Origin: Arenicola marina
Taxonomy: Eukaryota > Annelida > Polychaeta > Arenicolidae
Length of the DNA: 64,000 nt
Direction of reading: 5' to 3'
Assembly: GCA_964019135.1 (NCBI GenBank)
Contig: OZ025249.1
Span: 18,129,088-18,193,087, forward strand
The notes below the pieces were generated by a model. It did not search any database. It was not told the origin of the DNA and saw only the letters and a program-made list of their open reading frames with translations. Each line of letters begins with the position of its first letter. Within the stretch, counting starts at the first letter, position 1. Shown one piece after another: positions 49,516-61,500 of the stretch. Position numbers and translations under genes: made by a program.

Positions 49516-49690
49516 CAGGGGCGGATCTAGGAATTTGCTAGGGAGGGAAGGGGGTTGTCCTTTGAAAACTTGCGACCGGGTCGGGTGCTCTACGAAAACT
49601 TGCGCCGGGCAGGGGTGCTCGGCGAACCCAAGGGCGGGGGGGGGGTGCAACCCCACTACCCCCACCCCACCCCCTAGGTCCGCCCCTAGG
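49516..49690 (+). mobile_element. hAT-like MITE, copy B
   Basis: A 175-bp element with inverted ends caggggcggatctagg and cctaggtccgcccct. Inside are two copies of gaaaacttgcg(a)ccggg and a 9-10 bp G-run. It shares gaaaacttgcgaccggg and ggat(c/t)(c/t)aggaatttg with copy A. The 8-bp target duplication is not evident. Confidence 0.6.
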
Positions 49691-49699
49691 GGAAACACA

Positions 49700-51745
49700 T
49701 CAAACGACGGCGTCAGTACAGATGACCGCGGCGCCTTACGCTGCTAAACCTATACCTGTCAAATAACACTTATGGTCCCTGGTTACGGCTCTGTCGCAAG
49801 AAGGAAGGTCCAGAGCCGTTATATATGTACCATCAGCTCCCCCCCCCCCCCCCCCCCCCCCCCCCACTTCCTCCTCCCTCTCTGTGCCATTTCTTATCTC
49901 CACAAACACGCATCTCCTCCATCTGCCCAAACCCATCCCCTACCCCATCCTCCGCCTGTCCCCTCCCATATTTTCCGCCTCCCCTACCCCCCCCCCCCCC
50001 CACCGTCCCTCCCCCGAGACCCCCTTCGCCACCGGTAGCCGGTGGAATGCCTCGACGGCGATAAAGTTGTCTGCTGGTCAAGGGTTGCGTCGTACATCAT
50101 AGCCACATGTCCGGCTGCTCTCCCTGTATGGGCGGTGAGACGGTGGGCGGAGTGGCGGCCGCCGACGGCGGACAAAGGTATGTGCGCTGGATGAGGACTG
50201 CTGAACATGTGCGAAGGCATGGCGAACGGTCGGCCAGGAAAGGGGAGAGGGAGCAGGAGAAGGGTGCAAGGCGAGATGAAGGAGCCCCTGCTTCCTCCAC
50301 TCGCCCCCAGTTAAATTCTCAAATTCATTAAATGTCATATTCGATTATTCGATACTCATCGTGCACCTTTTTTCGTTAGCAGTTTTCCTTTTTCTTTTCA
50401 AAATAGAGTGGGTAGATGTATGCATATGGTGCTATCTATACACATGGATAAGAACCACGTACAAGGTTCCACACTTGAATAATTATTGAAAGGGCGGGCA
50501 ATAGAAGCCCTATATATGAGAGAAGGGATAGCTAGTTGGTATTATCTTGCCAGTAAAAATAATTCTGTGGCCTGAATTCGACGGGAAAAAGATACCCCCC
50601 CCCCTCCCTCCCCACCTTGCACAAAGATGTAATGTAGAAGCATCACATTTTAGAGGGGGATAAACCATGTTATAATGTTATAATGTTATGGGGTCGCAAA
50701 CCAGCTCTCAGCCGTGCCACCAGCGCCCCTGCCCGCCCCCCCCCCCCCTCTCTCTCCACTCCCCCTGCCCGATACAACCTCCCCACTCCCCCCTCCCCGC
50801 ATAACACTTTCCCCCCATACGCCCCCCCCCCCCTTCCCGCTCCTGCAGCGTCACATCACCGCGAGCGACACGTCCCATATGTGTTACCATGGAGACCTGT
50901 AATGTCGCGCTTTCTGGCGTCAAGTCCCGGCTGCCTGAGAAACGAGTTGGCCGAGAAGTGACTGTGATTATGGGGTGCATAAGGCCGCAAATTACGGGAA
51001 TTTCTGCGCCTTGCAACTTCCCAACCATTTCTCTCCCCCTCTGATGTTGCGAGGACCAATTAGTCAGTCGGGTGGAGAGGGAGAGTGGGTGGGCGGAGCA
51101 GGCTGGCTGGCACTACTTACCCTTAGGATGGGGTAGCCAGACAATGCCTCGTGATTAACGACGGCAGTGTTCTCGTAGTGCGTCCATTGTTATTGGACCA
51201 ATTCACCATTGCTTAAGAGATTGGCCGCACCCCACCTCCCATGGTTGCTTCAGCGACGGTTTTCTTTCACTACATGCAGATTGTATATAAAGTAGCCTTT
51301 GTGTTTTTACTATGAATCAAATTACAAGCATCTTACTATCTTGTAAAGTTACGCATGCATCAATGTTTTTACTGAGAAGCACAGTTATTGTGCGCAATAA
51401 ATAACAATAACATGTTGATAGTGCACTTTTCTTGGCCTGGTGTATCTCCTGTAGGAATGGAATGGAGGTGGTGTATGCCGCTCGCCATGGAATATGTGGA
51501 TAAATAATTACACGCCTTATGTACCCTATATTATCAGCAGACCCTCTGAACATCTCTCAGCCAGTCTGTGTGACTTCCTCATTCCCCACTCTCCACAGAT
51601 AATAGCCTCTTCACACGCCTCGTGGCACAATACACAGAAGCAACAAGCAAAGAACGAAACAAAAGGAAGCTTTGCTTGTTTTATGCCGCTTTGCGCACTT
51701 GAATTATGCCAAGAAACCTCACTGGACATGGGCTTAGGTGAAACC
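49700..51745. other. Low-complexity C-rich region
   Basis: Contains C-runs at 49840-49865 (about 26), 49987, 50596, 50736 and 50821 with C/T-rich flanks. Many overlapping proline- or glycine-rich frames are artefacts of these. An X-box-like site lies at 50883. Confidence 0.55.
50883..50896 (+). promoter_or_regulatory. RFX X-box-like motif
   Basis: GTTACCATGGAGAC fits RYYNYY-N2-RRNRAC. Its context (tgtgttaccatggagacc) closely resembles that of the motif at 11213. Confidence 0.35.
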
Positions 51746-51749
51746 CTAA

Positions 51750-52041
51750 ATCCGGCTGCCAGACCACGTGGAGGGATCCCGCTGCCACACCACATGGACG
51801 GATCCGGCCGCCAGACCAGGTGGATGGATCCCGCTGCCAGACCACGTGGGCGGATCCGGCTTCCAAACCACGTGGGCGGATTCGGCTTCCAGATCGCGTG
51901 GGCGGATCCGGCGGCCAGATCACTTGGGCGGATCCGGCTGCCAGACCAGGTGAATGGATCCCGCTGCCAGATCCGGCTTCTAGACCACGTTGGCTGCTTT
52001 TAGACCCGGTGGTGACTCCCAGATTTAGACCGCCTTGGCGG
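51750..52041. repeat. 27-bp minisatellite (about 9-10 units)
   Basis: Units of cggatccggctgccagacca plus cgtgggc. As 27 is a multiple of three, the array is open in three plus frames (for example GRIRLPDHVGG-type units) and decays at its right end. Not called a protein. Confidence 0.92.
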
Positions 52042-52868
52042 ATTGCATGTTTAGAGTGGCTCTATCTGGCTCTATCTAAGGCTTCATTGACTTACGACTA
52101 GGAATGTGATGGCTGGTTGCACTGCTAGCCGGCAGATGTCGCTTGAATCGAACCGGATAAAAGTGACAGCGCGCCGCCAAGCGGCTTATGCGGACACGAA
52201 GAACGCCTTCAAAGGGAGCCCCTATCTGACAGCTCTACAATAATATAAGTCCCGCTGAAGGTCAGGTTATTTCGGCCTACGTATGACGTGCGAGTGCGCT
52301 GATAATACTCCTGGGTATGTAGCACCCACCGACAGCTGTGGACCAATCCGCCAGATGTCAGTAATGGTAAAAAAAATGGTTTCAGATTGAATTTGTACAC
52401 GCAGTCGTGGTCGTGTGGTGAAAAATTGGGCATGGGGGGGGGGGGCATTGGAGACACGTGTCTACTCTGCTCCCCGAACCCCTTTCATCGTTTAGGGCTG
52501 TTTATGAATATATGTATATGTTTCAAAAAATATGACTGAAATGAAAAATGAACCCGGAAATGGCAATCGTGCCTCCCCCCCCCCTCCCCCCCACGGCGGC
52601 CCCATTGCCTGGTCGACGTCAAGGAGACGTAGGACGTAGGCAAGAAAGCCTAAGAATCGCTCTGCTGAGAGGCTCAAGTTTATCATTAAGAAATAATGAG
52701 GATAATACATGTACATCAAAGTCTTTAAGTCGCTCATAACAGTGATATTTACTCATAGTTGTGAACAAATCTTTTGTTGAATAAAAGCTGCCCTATTAAT
52801 CTGAAGACAAAACGACGCCATCGGGTGGGCAGCGGCCTGGTATTCTGCGCACATAGTGACATATGGGG

Positions 52869-53407
52869 CGTCGACGAAATAGCAATGGCGTCGACAAAAT
52901 GACAAGTACGTTGACGAAGTACAAATTACGTCGACAAAATGACAAGTACGTTGACGAAGTACAAATTACGTCGACGAAATGCAACTTTCGTATTGACCAA
53001 ATTAATTATTTCCGGTGATAGCTACAACACGAAACAACAAACTGACAAAGCGCGAAAATCGGGCTTCCGTCTCTAAACACCGAATTATACAGAGACCTAC
53101 AAACTTATCACAGTATGGTACCGGGCTATACGAGGCATCTTGTCCTCAGCGGGATATGCCGCCCCCTCCCCCCCCGCCCGATACACTCACCATGCTCCGT
53201 GTCATTCGGTAGGCGGAAGATCCGGTTTCCGCGCTTTGTCAGGTTGTTCCAGGTTGTAGCTATCACCGGACAAAATTAATTGGATCAAGAAGAAAGTTTC
53301 TACGTATTGCTATTTCGTCAACGTAATTACCATTTCGTCGACGAAAGTTGCATTTCGTCGACGTAATGGCTATTTCGTCGACGGAATTGCTATTTCGTCG
53401 ACGAAAT
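52869..53407. mobile_element. Foldback-type element with 20-bp subterminal iterons
   Basis: Each arm consists of about five to six 20-bp units (cgtcgacgaaatagcaatgg, cgttgacgaagtacaaatta and variants): left 52869-52990, right 53305-53407 in inverted orientation. The inverted symmetry continues inwards through ccggtgatagctacaac (left, 53013 on) with its complement near 53255, and aacaaactgacaaagcgcg with its complement near 53235. The interior (53070-53215) is unique. This is the structure of a Foldback or long-inverted-repeat MITE; no transposase is present. Confidence 0.8.
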
Positions 53408-53876
53408 GAAGGGTGTAACACTCTGCTCCTGCCGTACCCCCTAACACACACATACCCTTGTTGGCATTACATTCACCTCCTCAGGTCATACCACACACAT
53501 AAATTACCTTCGCAGATTGTCATCTCAATATGGTTGACCTTAAAAATAACCCCATGCTACATCGCCCCCCCTCCCCACTTGACGCCACCACCCACCCCCA
53601 CACCCACCCCCACTCCAACAACACCCACCGCCATAGCCCAAAGGGGCTGTATGGCTCGCACATATGTCCCTTTAAGGATCCCGCCCTGTAATCAGCGGGG
53701 CCCTCCTCTCAGACCGGCAGAATATATACACAAAGCTGGACTTCTCGATGGCTGGAAGCTTGCCTCAGACATCTGCAGACATCATTAGTGGAAGCTTCAG
53801 ATACTCCCAACCGCCTTTTGTCTGTTTTTCAATTTGACCTTCACCACCTTCGTTTGTCATTGAGTCCGCCTAAATC

Positions 53877-53897
53877 TCTCTCTCTCTCTCTCTCTCT
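53877..53897. repeat. CT microsatellite
   Basis: Perfect (CT)n of about 10 units. Confidence 0.95.
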
Positions 53898-54214
53898 GGG
53901 TTCGGCCGCAGCTGGCCGTGTGTCTATGGCAGTCCTGCTTTAAAGACAATCCATGACTCTTTTGCGCCGGCCAATTTACAATGCTATTAGAAAGTATCAT
54001 GCCGAATTGTTTTATTTGTCTTTAGTTCTCTAAATTAGACCTATATGATGTAAAACTGAAGTAAGGGTTTGATTGCATTAAAGGTTTATACATTACACGT
54101 ACTGTACGCTGACAGATGTACAGTGGTCAGAGGCAGTTGATGACGCAATACACGTTTTGTCTTTTACCATCGTGACGTGGTTTATGACAGTTATTACCAT
54201 GGTTCATAGTAGCC

Positions 54215-54258
54215 ATTACCGAGGCAACATAGGTCTCGGTACCAATTACCATGGAAAC
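54215..54258 (+). promoter_or_regulatory. Pair of RFX X-box motifs 30 bp apart
   Basis: ATTACCGAGGCAAC (54215-54228) and ATTACCATGGAAAC (54245-54258) both fit RYYNYY-N2-RRNRAC. A third, half-matching copy (attaccatggttca) lies at about 54192. It could be a promoter or enhancer of a ciliary gene. Confidence 0.4.
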
Positions 54259-54438
54259 ATGGTTCATGTTAAAACCATACGGGTTTCTTTCCTCGCGAGA
54301 ACCCCGAATAAATTCCCGTCAGTCGGAATAGAACTGAAACAGTTCTTCTAATATTTTTAACACCGTCACAGAATACACCGCTTCATTTCGTGCCTTAACG
54401 AGGAGCCATAAAAACGGCAGACGTCTGAATGGACGCTA

Positions 54439-54450
54439 TTTGGCGGGAAA
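54439..54450 (+). promoter_or_regulatory. Perfect E2F-type site with a short start-codon frame
   Basis: TTTGGCGGGAAA matches TTTSGCGSGAAA exactly. It overlaps a small plus frame, atggacgctatttggcgg (MDAIWREMDVRS), which runs into a donor-like gatcg|gtgagg at about 54465. ccataaaaac upstream (54408) could be TATA-like. Together with the X-boxes 200 bp upstream this looks like a promoter, but no downstream exon was found. Confidence 0.3.
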
Positions 54451-54551
54451 TGGATGTGAGATCGGTGAGGCAGCCGGGTTGAACTCAATTACTTCGGTAC
54501 CTTCACTAGAGACACATACAAAACGTTACAGGAACCAATATCGCCAGGAGG

Positions 54552-54602
54552 AAAACGGTTAGGCCTTGTTAAGCCTTGTTAGGCCTTGTTAGGCCTTGTT
54601 AT
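54552..54602. repeat. 10-bp repeat ttaggccttg (4-5 units)
   Basis: Tandem ttaggccttg or ttaagccttg copies. Confidence 0.9.
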
Positions 54603-54734
54603 GCTGGTCTCACAAATCCCATGTAAAAATCAGTCACGTTCGCACCACCGCGGTTTAGTTATGCTGGACGCAGTGTTAGTTACATCACGTTTTTCAAGCA
54701 TCTAAGGGTTCGTCGTACATTGCATAATAACGAA

Positions 54735-54995
54735 TGGTACTAATGATGATAATGTGGGCAACCGTCGATAATGGTAATTCTGATAATGGTAAAGCGGATA
54801 ATGGTAATGATGATGGTGGTAATGCTGATGATGATAATGCTGGTAGTGGTAATGCTGATAATGCTGCTAATTGTAATGATGATAATGATAATGTTATAAA
54901 TGGTAACGCTGCTAATGGTAATGCTGCTAATGCTGATGATGGTAATAATGATAATGCTGATAATGGTAATGCTCACAACGATAATCCTAGTTATT
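54735..54995. repeat. Degenerate (GAT/AAT)-rich trinucleotide microsatellite
   Basis: Interspersed gataatggtaatgctgat motifs over about 260 bp. The open frames (Asp/Asn/Gly/Ala on plus, Ile/Ser/Thr on minus) follow from the triplet period. Confidence 0.9.
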
Positions 54996-54999
54996 GTAA

Positions 55000-57335
55000 G
55001 TCTTGATATTGAAAGGTTTGTTCACATGATTTTCTTCTGCACACAGTAAGTCATTATGTAAGCCATTATTACGGGTGTGGTATATATTCGACTTACACCC
55101 CCATCGTGCATTCTGACATCATCGCGTCTGCAACTTGTTAGAAAGGGGCACAAAACCATGAAATACTATACATTCCTAGGATAAAATGAATCTGCGTCAA
55201 AGATCCTCCTCCTCGAGGAATAGGTAGGATATGAGGTAGGCCTATACATAACATGACCCCTGGACAACCTGCATCCGCCCATGAGTGGTCCTGTCAAAAC
55301 TACTTGTTGATGGGCAAGTCAGCATCCTGTAGATTGAAGGGAGTGTGAGTGTGTGTGTTAGGGAGGAAGGGGTGGGGTGGGTTTGGGGGGGGGGGGGGTG
55401 GTGATGCAAATGAATGAATATCTGTTTAAGAGTGGGTATAGATGGTGGCAATTCCTCCCCGGTGCCCCTATCGAGTGCCTCTAACCCTCACCCTCCATGT
55501 CCTTCACAATCCACAATCGTGGAGCCTACTTCCTGCCCTCACATATCCGTCCATGCTGTGAAACCTAGCCGACAATATGCTTGCGCTCAAGGGCATCATT
55601 TCTGTCTTCCTCACTCGATATTTATGTTGGCTTCGAGAGAAGCCATGTAACCTCCGCCCTGCCGCCCAGTGGTAACCGAATCATTGTACCGGTCGCTGTG
55701 AACCCTGGGGGGAGGGGCGGGGGGTGGGGTGGAGGTACCCGGGCGGGAAGGCTTTACGGGGGCAGCAAGGTACCGTCTCAGATTACCAGATCGCGGACGG
55801 CTCTGTTTGTTCGGAAACAGAGCTCTACAGTCCTTGATGGGTAGCCGACGATGCCGGTGTAATGGCCATGGACCCCATGCGGGGCCAGTCGGCCAACCCA
55901 TCTCCCCGTCGCCTGCAGACCACAACGTTGCTTTTGTCCTTCCTTCTGGCGCTCAGGTAACCGCTTATGTCGCCTCACAGCGTGGACGCAATTTCAACAG
56001 TATTTGCTTCCGATGGCAGAATACAATGGCTCTACTGATGAACCGACTCCCCGGGGGGCCTACCATTGGCACTATTCATTACAAACCACTCATCCAAGGA
56101 GGTGACTGATGGTCTTTTAATTGGACGTTCAGGGCGGAGACACAGCCAGAATATGGAAGCATTAGACAGTTTAGTATCAGTCTGCTGACAAGACACTTAC
56201 AGTTGGCTCTCATATGTCAGCGATGAGGTACTGAAAACAGCGTTATATATTATTATTATTAGGTATTGCAATTTGTTATGTCTACGTAATAGAAGATGAA
56301 GGCCCATATGGTTCAAATCTAGGCATAATTACATGCATTATCTTGCCTATCGTCATGTTGAAAAGTTTAAACTGTGGTCAGCAACATTTTGTAGATGTGT
56401 TATTTGTAGTTATACAATAAGGACATAAATTAGATTTAATCATACATTATTTATTTTGGCCAAAATCAGTATGACAAGCTGTAAGTATCATATAATTCAA
56501 TGCTAGCTAATCAGCCATGCATATAGACCGCTGCAGCATTAATACTTGATTATTAATTGTGGCATTGACAATAACAACGCGATTATTGCTGCATGCTTTC
56601 TTTGGTTCGTTCGCGTCTTCTGACACCCCGCGGCGCTCAGCCCCTCCATTTAGTAGCGGCCCGGGGACCAGCGCCTATAGACGGGCAATAAAGGAAAGCT
56701 ATAATGCTGTCTTGCCTTATTGTCGGGGGGTCGGGGACATAAACTAAACAGATGCGCTGCTGAGAGGCGGACGACTCCCCAGGGTGTCTGCCGAGACCTT
56801 GAGGGCCTGGCTCAGCCCTCTTAAATTCCACATTAGGACAACCGGATCGGTCAGCCATGTGACAAACAGACGCCCGCCTTGGGGTGCTCTGCTTTGTGTC
56901 GGCGGCGGTCCGACTTTTGGCAGCCCCCCCCCCCCCCTCCCCCCCACGTCTGCCCTCCTTCCTCGCAACCCTGTTCTAGTTGGTATGTGTGCATCGATAA
57001 CATACCCTGCTTTCGACAAAACGTAAAATAAATCTGTTTTGTGATGTCGGTCACAAAGCAAGGTGGTGCTATGTTTATCGTACTCATTGATCGTTGTGTC
57101 CGGTTATGCGGGGAACCAACCTGGGATGCATATATTTTAGCACTCGTCTGAAATGAAATAGTGGATAAATACTAAATAACATGTAGAGTCTATATAAATT
57201 TTGAGAATACAATGCAAAGCACAATTAAAAGCCATCATTCATTTTATGTTTGCTTAAACTCTCTGCAGTGAGTCACAAAACGGAACCAGAGTTCGTATAG
57301 TAAACCTTACATAATCTCTGACGGAACCTCCTGTG
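55000..57335. other. Unique sequence with two homopolymer tracts
   Basis: No gene supported. G-run near 55385 and C-run near 56925. A 126-codon plus frame at 55729-56109 overlaps a 104-codon minus frame and neither has a known domain. Confidence 0.5.
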
Positions 57336-57339
57336 CGAT

Positions 57340-57605
57340 CTCGCGATCTCGCGATCAAAAGCGTTAAGCGCCTTGAACTTTGACCCTGTGTGAGTTTGAA
57401 AGTTTCTTTTATTCTTCCATTGTGATTGTACGACAACGCAATGTCTATATGTTCCAAATTTTGCATCGAAAATACGAAGTTCAACCTAAACAACCCTCTA
57501 AAATCATTCGTGAGCCCAGCACTGTTGGGGTTAACCATGAGGTTGGCGGTTACGTGGGGCAGAGGTGATGTGAGGAAGGAGCACCCTCTGCCGGGAGAGT
57601 GCCTC
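57340..57605 (+). repeat. Dispersed repeat, copy 2, carrying a CTCF-like motif
   Basis: Matches 14743-15045 over its whole length (see copy 1). Its right end reads gcaccctctgccgggagagt, a CTCF-like core in reverse orientation, at the position where copy 1 has gcgccctctgatggcagagt. Confidence 0.75.
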
Positions 57606-58098
57606 CTCGGATGTCTGTCATAAGCTTGCACATGTCGGGTCTCGGGGATTTCCTTTGGGGCTGAGCAGATGAAAACCAGAAACCTTTTTCAGGTACAGAA
57701 AGGAGAGAGTAGAATACAGAGCGCCGTATACACGGGAAGCCGTATCGGTTAGGAGAGAAAAAGGGGGCCACATTGCTGGTCGTGCTAAGACCTGACCATG
57801 CATATAGTATCTGGAGATTTCTTTCGTCGTGAGTGGCGGGTCTGGCGTGTGTCAGCATGTGTGGTTTCGGAAGGGGTGGTTGTGCATGAGGAGGAAAAGG
57901 GTTTTTTATATCACCGCAAGAAGCAATGAAAAATCAGTGACAAAAATCACCAAGGCGACTGAAGCTCCAACTTAACGTTGCCCGTTACCAATCGATGACA
58001 GCATAGGCCCCCAGCAAATGCATGCATATAGAGGCCAAATTGTATTATAGAAATACGGTGTCAGCTTTCATCGACGTAATAATGCGTTGCCATAGTTT

Positions 58099-58575
58099 AG
58101 TTGATGGACAGCCTCAGTTGATGGACGGCCTTAGTGGATGGACAGCGTCAGTTGATGGACGGCCTTGGTTGATGGACAGCGTCAGTTGATGGACAGCGTC
58201 AGTTGATGGACGGCCTTAGTGGATGGACAGCATCTGTTGATAGACGGCCTTAGTTGATGGATAGCGTCTGTTCATGGACGGTCTTAGTTGATGGACAGCG
58301 TCAGTTGATGGACAGGGTCAGTTGATGGACGGCCTGAGTTGATGGACAGCCTGAGTTGATGGACAGCCTCAATTGATGGACAGCTTCAATTGATGGACAG
58401 CCTCAGTTGATGTACAGCCTCAGTTGATGGACAGCCTCAGTTGATGTACAGCATCAGTTGATGGACAGCCTGAGTTGATGAACATGCCTCAATTGATGGA
58501 CAGCCTCAGTTGATGGACAGCCTCAATTGATGGACAGCCTCAGTTGATGTACAGCCTCAGTTGGTGAGCGGCCTT
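58099..58575. repeat. 17-bp minisatellite (about 28 units)
   Basis: Units of cagttgatggacagcct or its gcgt/ggcct variants, with a few short indels. It ends about 20 bp before the 54-bp array. Confidence 0.93.
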
Positions 58576-58593
58576 AATTACGGGTCAATGGGT

Positions 58594-61500
58594 TCATGGG
58601 TGACCCACACCTGTTACATCCATGGTGACTTGGTCTCGGTCTATACTTCATGGCTGACCCACACCTCTTATATCCATGGTGACGTGGTCTCGGTCTATCC
58701 TTATGGGTGACCCACACCTCTTATATCCATGGTGACGTGGTCTTGGTCTATCCTTCATGGCTGACCCTCACCTCTTATATCCATGGTGACGTGGTCTGGG
58801 TCTATCCTTCATGGCTGACCCACACCTCTTACATCCATGGTGACTTGGTCTCGGTCTATGCTTCATGGGTGACCCACACCTCTTATATCCATGGTGACGT
58901 GGTCTCGGTCTATCCTTCATGGGTGATCGACCCACACCTCTTATATCCATGGTGACGTGGTCTTGGTCTATCCTTCATGGCTGACCCTCACCTCTTATAT
59001 CCATGGTGACGTGGTCTCGGTCTATCCTTCATGGCTGACCCACACCTCTTACATCCATGGTGACGTGGTCTTGGTCTATCCTTCATGGCTGACCCACACC
59101 TCTTACATCCATGGTGACGTGGTCTCGGTCTATCCTTCATGGCTGACCCACACCTCTTACATCCATGGTGACGTGGTCTCGGTCTATCCTTATGGCTGAC
59201 CCACACCTCTTACATCCATGGTGACGTGGCCTCGGTCTATCCTTATGGGTGACCCACACCTCTTATATCCATGGTGACGTGGTCTTGGCCTATCCTTCAT
59301 GGCTGACCCACACCTCTTACATCCATGGTGACGTGGTCTTGGTCTATCCTTCATGGCTGACCCACACCTCTTATATCCATGGTGACGTGGTCTCGGTCTA
59401 TCCTTCATGGGGGATCGACCCACACCTCTTATATCCATGGTGACGTGGTCTCGGTCTATCGTTCATGGCTGACCCACACCTCTTACATCCATGGTGACGT
59501 GGTATCGGTCTATCCTTCATGGCTGACCCACACCTTTTACATCCATGGTGACGTGGTCTTGGTCTATCCTTCATGGCTGACCCACACCTCTTATATCCAT
59601 GGTGACGTGGTCTGGGCCTATCCTTCATGGGTGACCGACACCTTTTACATCCATGGTGACGTGGTCTTGGTCTATCCTTCATGGCTGACCCACACCTCTT
59701 ATATCCATGGTGACGTGGTCTTGGCCTATCCTTCATGGGTGACCCACACCTCTTACATCCATGGTGACGTGGTCTTGGTCTATCCTTCATGGCTGACCCA
59801 CACCTCTTATATCCATGGTGACGTGGTCTTGGCCTATCCTTATGGGTGACCCACACCTCTTACATCCATGGTGACGTGCACGATCGGCCTATCCTTCATG
59901 GGTGACCCACACCTCTTACATCCATGGTGACGTGGTCTTGGTCTATCCTTCATGGCTGACCCACACCTGTTATATCCATGGTTACGTGGTCTCGGTCTAT
60001 CCTTCATGGCTGACCCACACCTCTTACATCCATGGTGACGTGGTCTTGGTCTATCCTTCATGGCTGACCCACACCTCTTATATCCATGGTGACGTGGTCT
60101 TGGTCTATCCTTCATGGCTGACCCACACCTCTTACATCCATGGTGACGTGGTCTTGGTCTATCCTTCATGGCTGACCCACACCTCTTACATCCATGGTGA
60201 AGTGGTCTCGGTCTATCCTTCATGGCTGACCCACACCTCTTATATCCATGGTGACGTGGTCTCGGTCTATCCTTCATGGCTGACCCACACCTTTTACATC
60301 CATGGTGACGTGGTCTTGGCCTATCCTTCATGGCTGACCCACACCTCTTACATCCATGGTGACGTGGTCTTGGTCTATCCTTCATGACTGACCCACACCT
60401 CTTATATCCATGGTGACATGGTATCGGTCTATCCTTCATGCCTGACCCACACCTCTTATATCCATGGTGACGTGGTCTTGGCCTATCCTTCATGGGTGAT
60501 CGACCCACACCTCTTACATCCATGGTGACGTGGTCTCGGTCTATCCTTCATGGCTGACCCACACCTCTTACATCCATGGTGATGTGGTCTCGGTCTATCC
60601 TTCATGGCTGACCCACACCTCTTACATCCATGGTGACGTGGTCTCGGTCTATCCTTCACGGCTGACCCACACCTTTTATATCCATGGTGACGTGGTCTCG
60701 GTCTATCCTTCATGGGTGACCCACACCTCTTACATCCATGGTGACGTGGTCTTGGTCTATCCTTCATGGCTGACCCACACCTCTTACATCCATGGTGACG
60801 TGGCCTCGGTCTATCCTTCATGGCTGACCCACACCTCTTACATCCATGGTGACGTGGTCTCGGTCTATCCTTCATGGCTGACCCACACCTCTTATATCCA
60901 TGGTGACGTGGTCTCGGTCTATCCTTCATGGGTGACCCACACCTCTTACATCCATGGTGACGTGGTCTCGGTCTATCCTTCATGGCTGACCCACACCTCT
61001 TACATCCATGGTGACATGGTATCGGTCTATCCTTATGGGTGACCCACACCTCTTACATCCATGGTGACGTGGTCTCGGTCTATCCTTCATGGCTGACCCA
61101 CACCTCTTACATCCATGGTGATGTGGTCTTGGTCTATCTTTCATGGCTGACCCACACCTCTTACATCCATGGTGACGTGGTCTCGGTCTATCCTTCATGG
61201 CTGACCCACACCTCTTACATCCATGGTGACGTGGTCTTGGTCTATCCTTCATGGCTGACCCACACCTCTTACATCCATGGTGACGTGGTCTCGGTCTATC
61301 CTTCATGGCTGACCCACACCTTTTACATCCATGGTGACGTGGTCTTGGTCTATCCTTCATGGCTGACCCACACCTCTTATATCCATGGTGACGTGGTCTT
61401 GGCCTATCCTTCATGGCTGACCCACACCTTTTACATCCATGGTGACGTGGTCTCGGTCTATCCTTCATGGCTGACCCACACCTCTTACATCCATGGTGAC

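Noticed and set aside
49825-50100. Proline-rich protein frames
   Set aside because: Translations of C-homopolymers, open in all frames.
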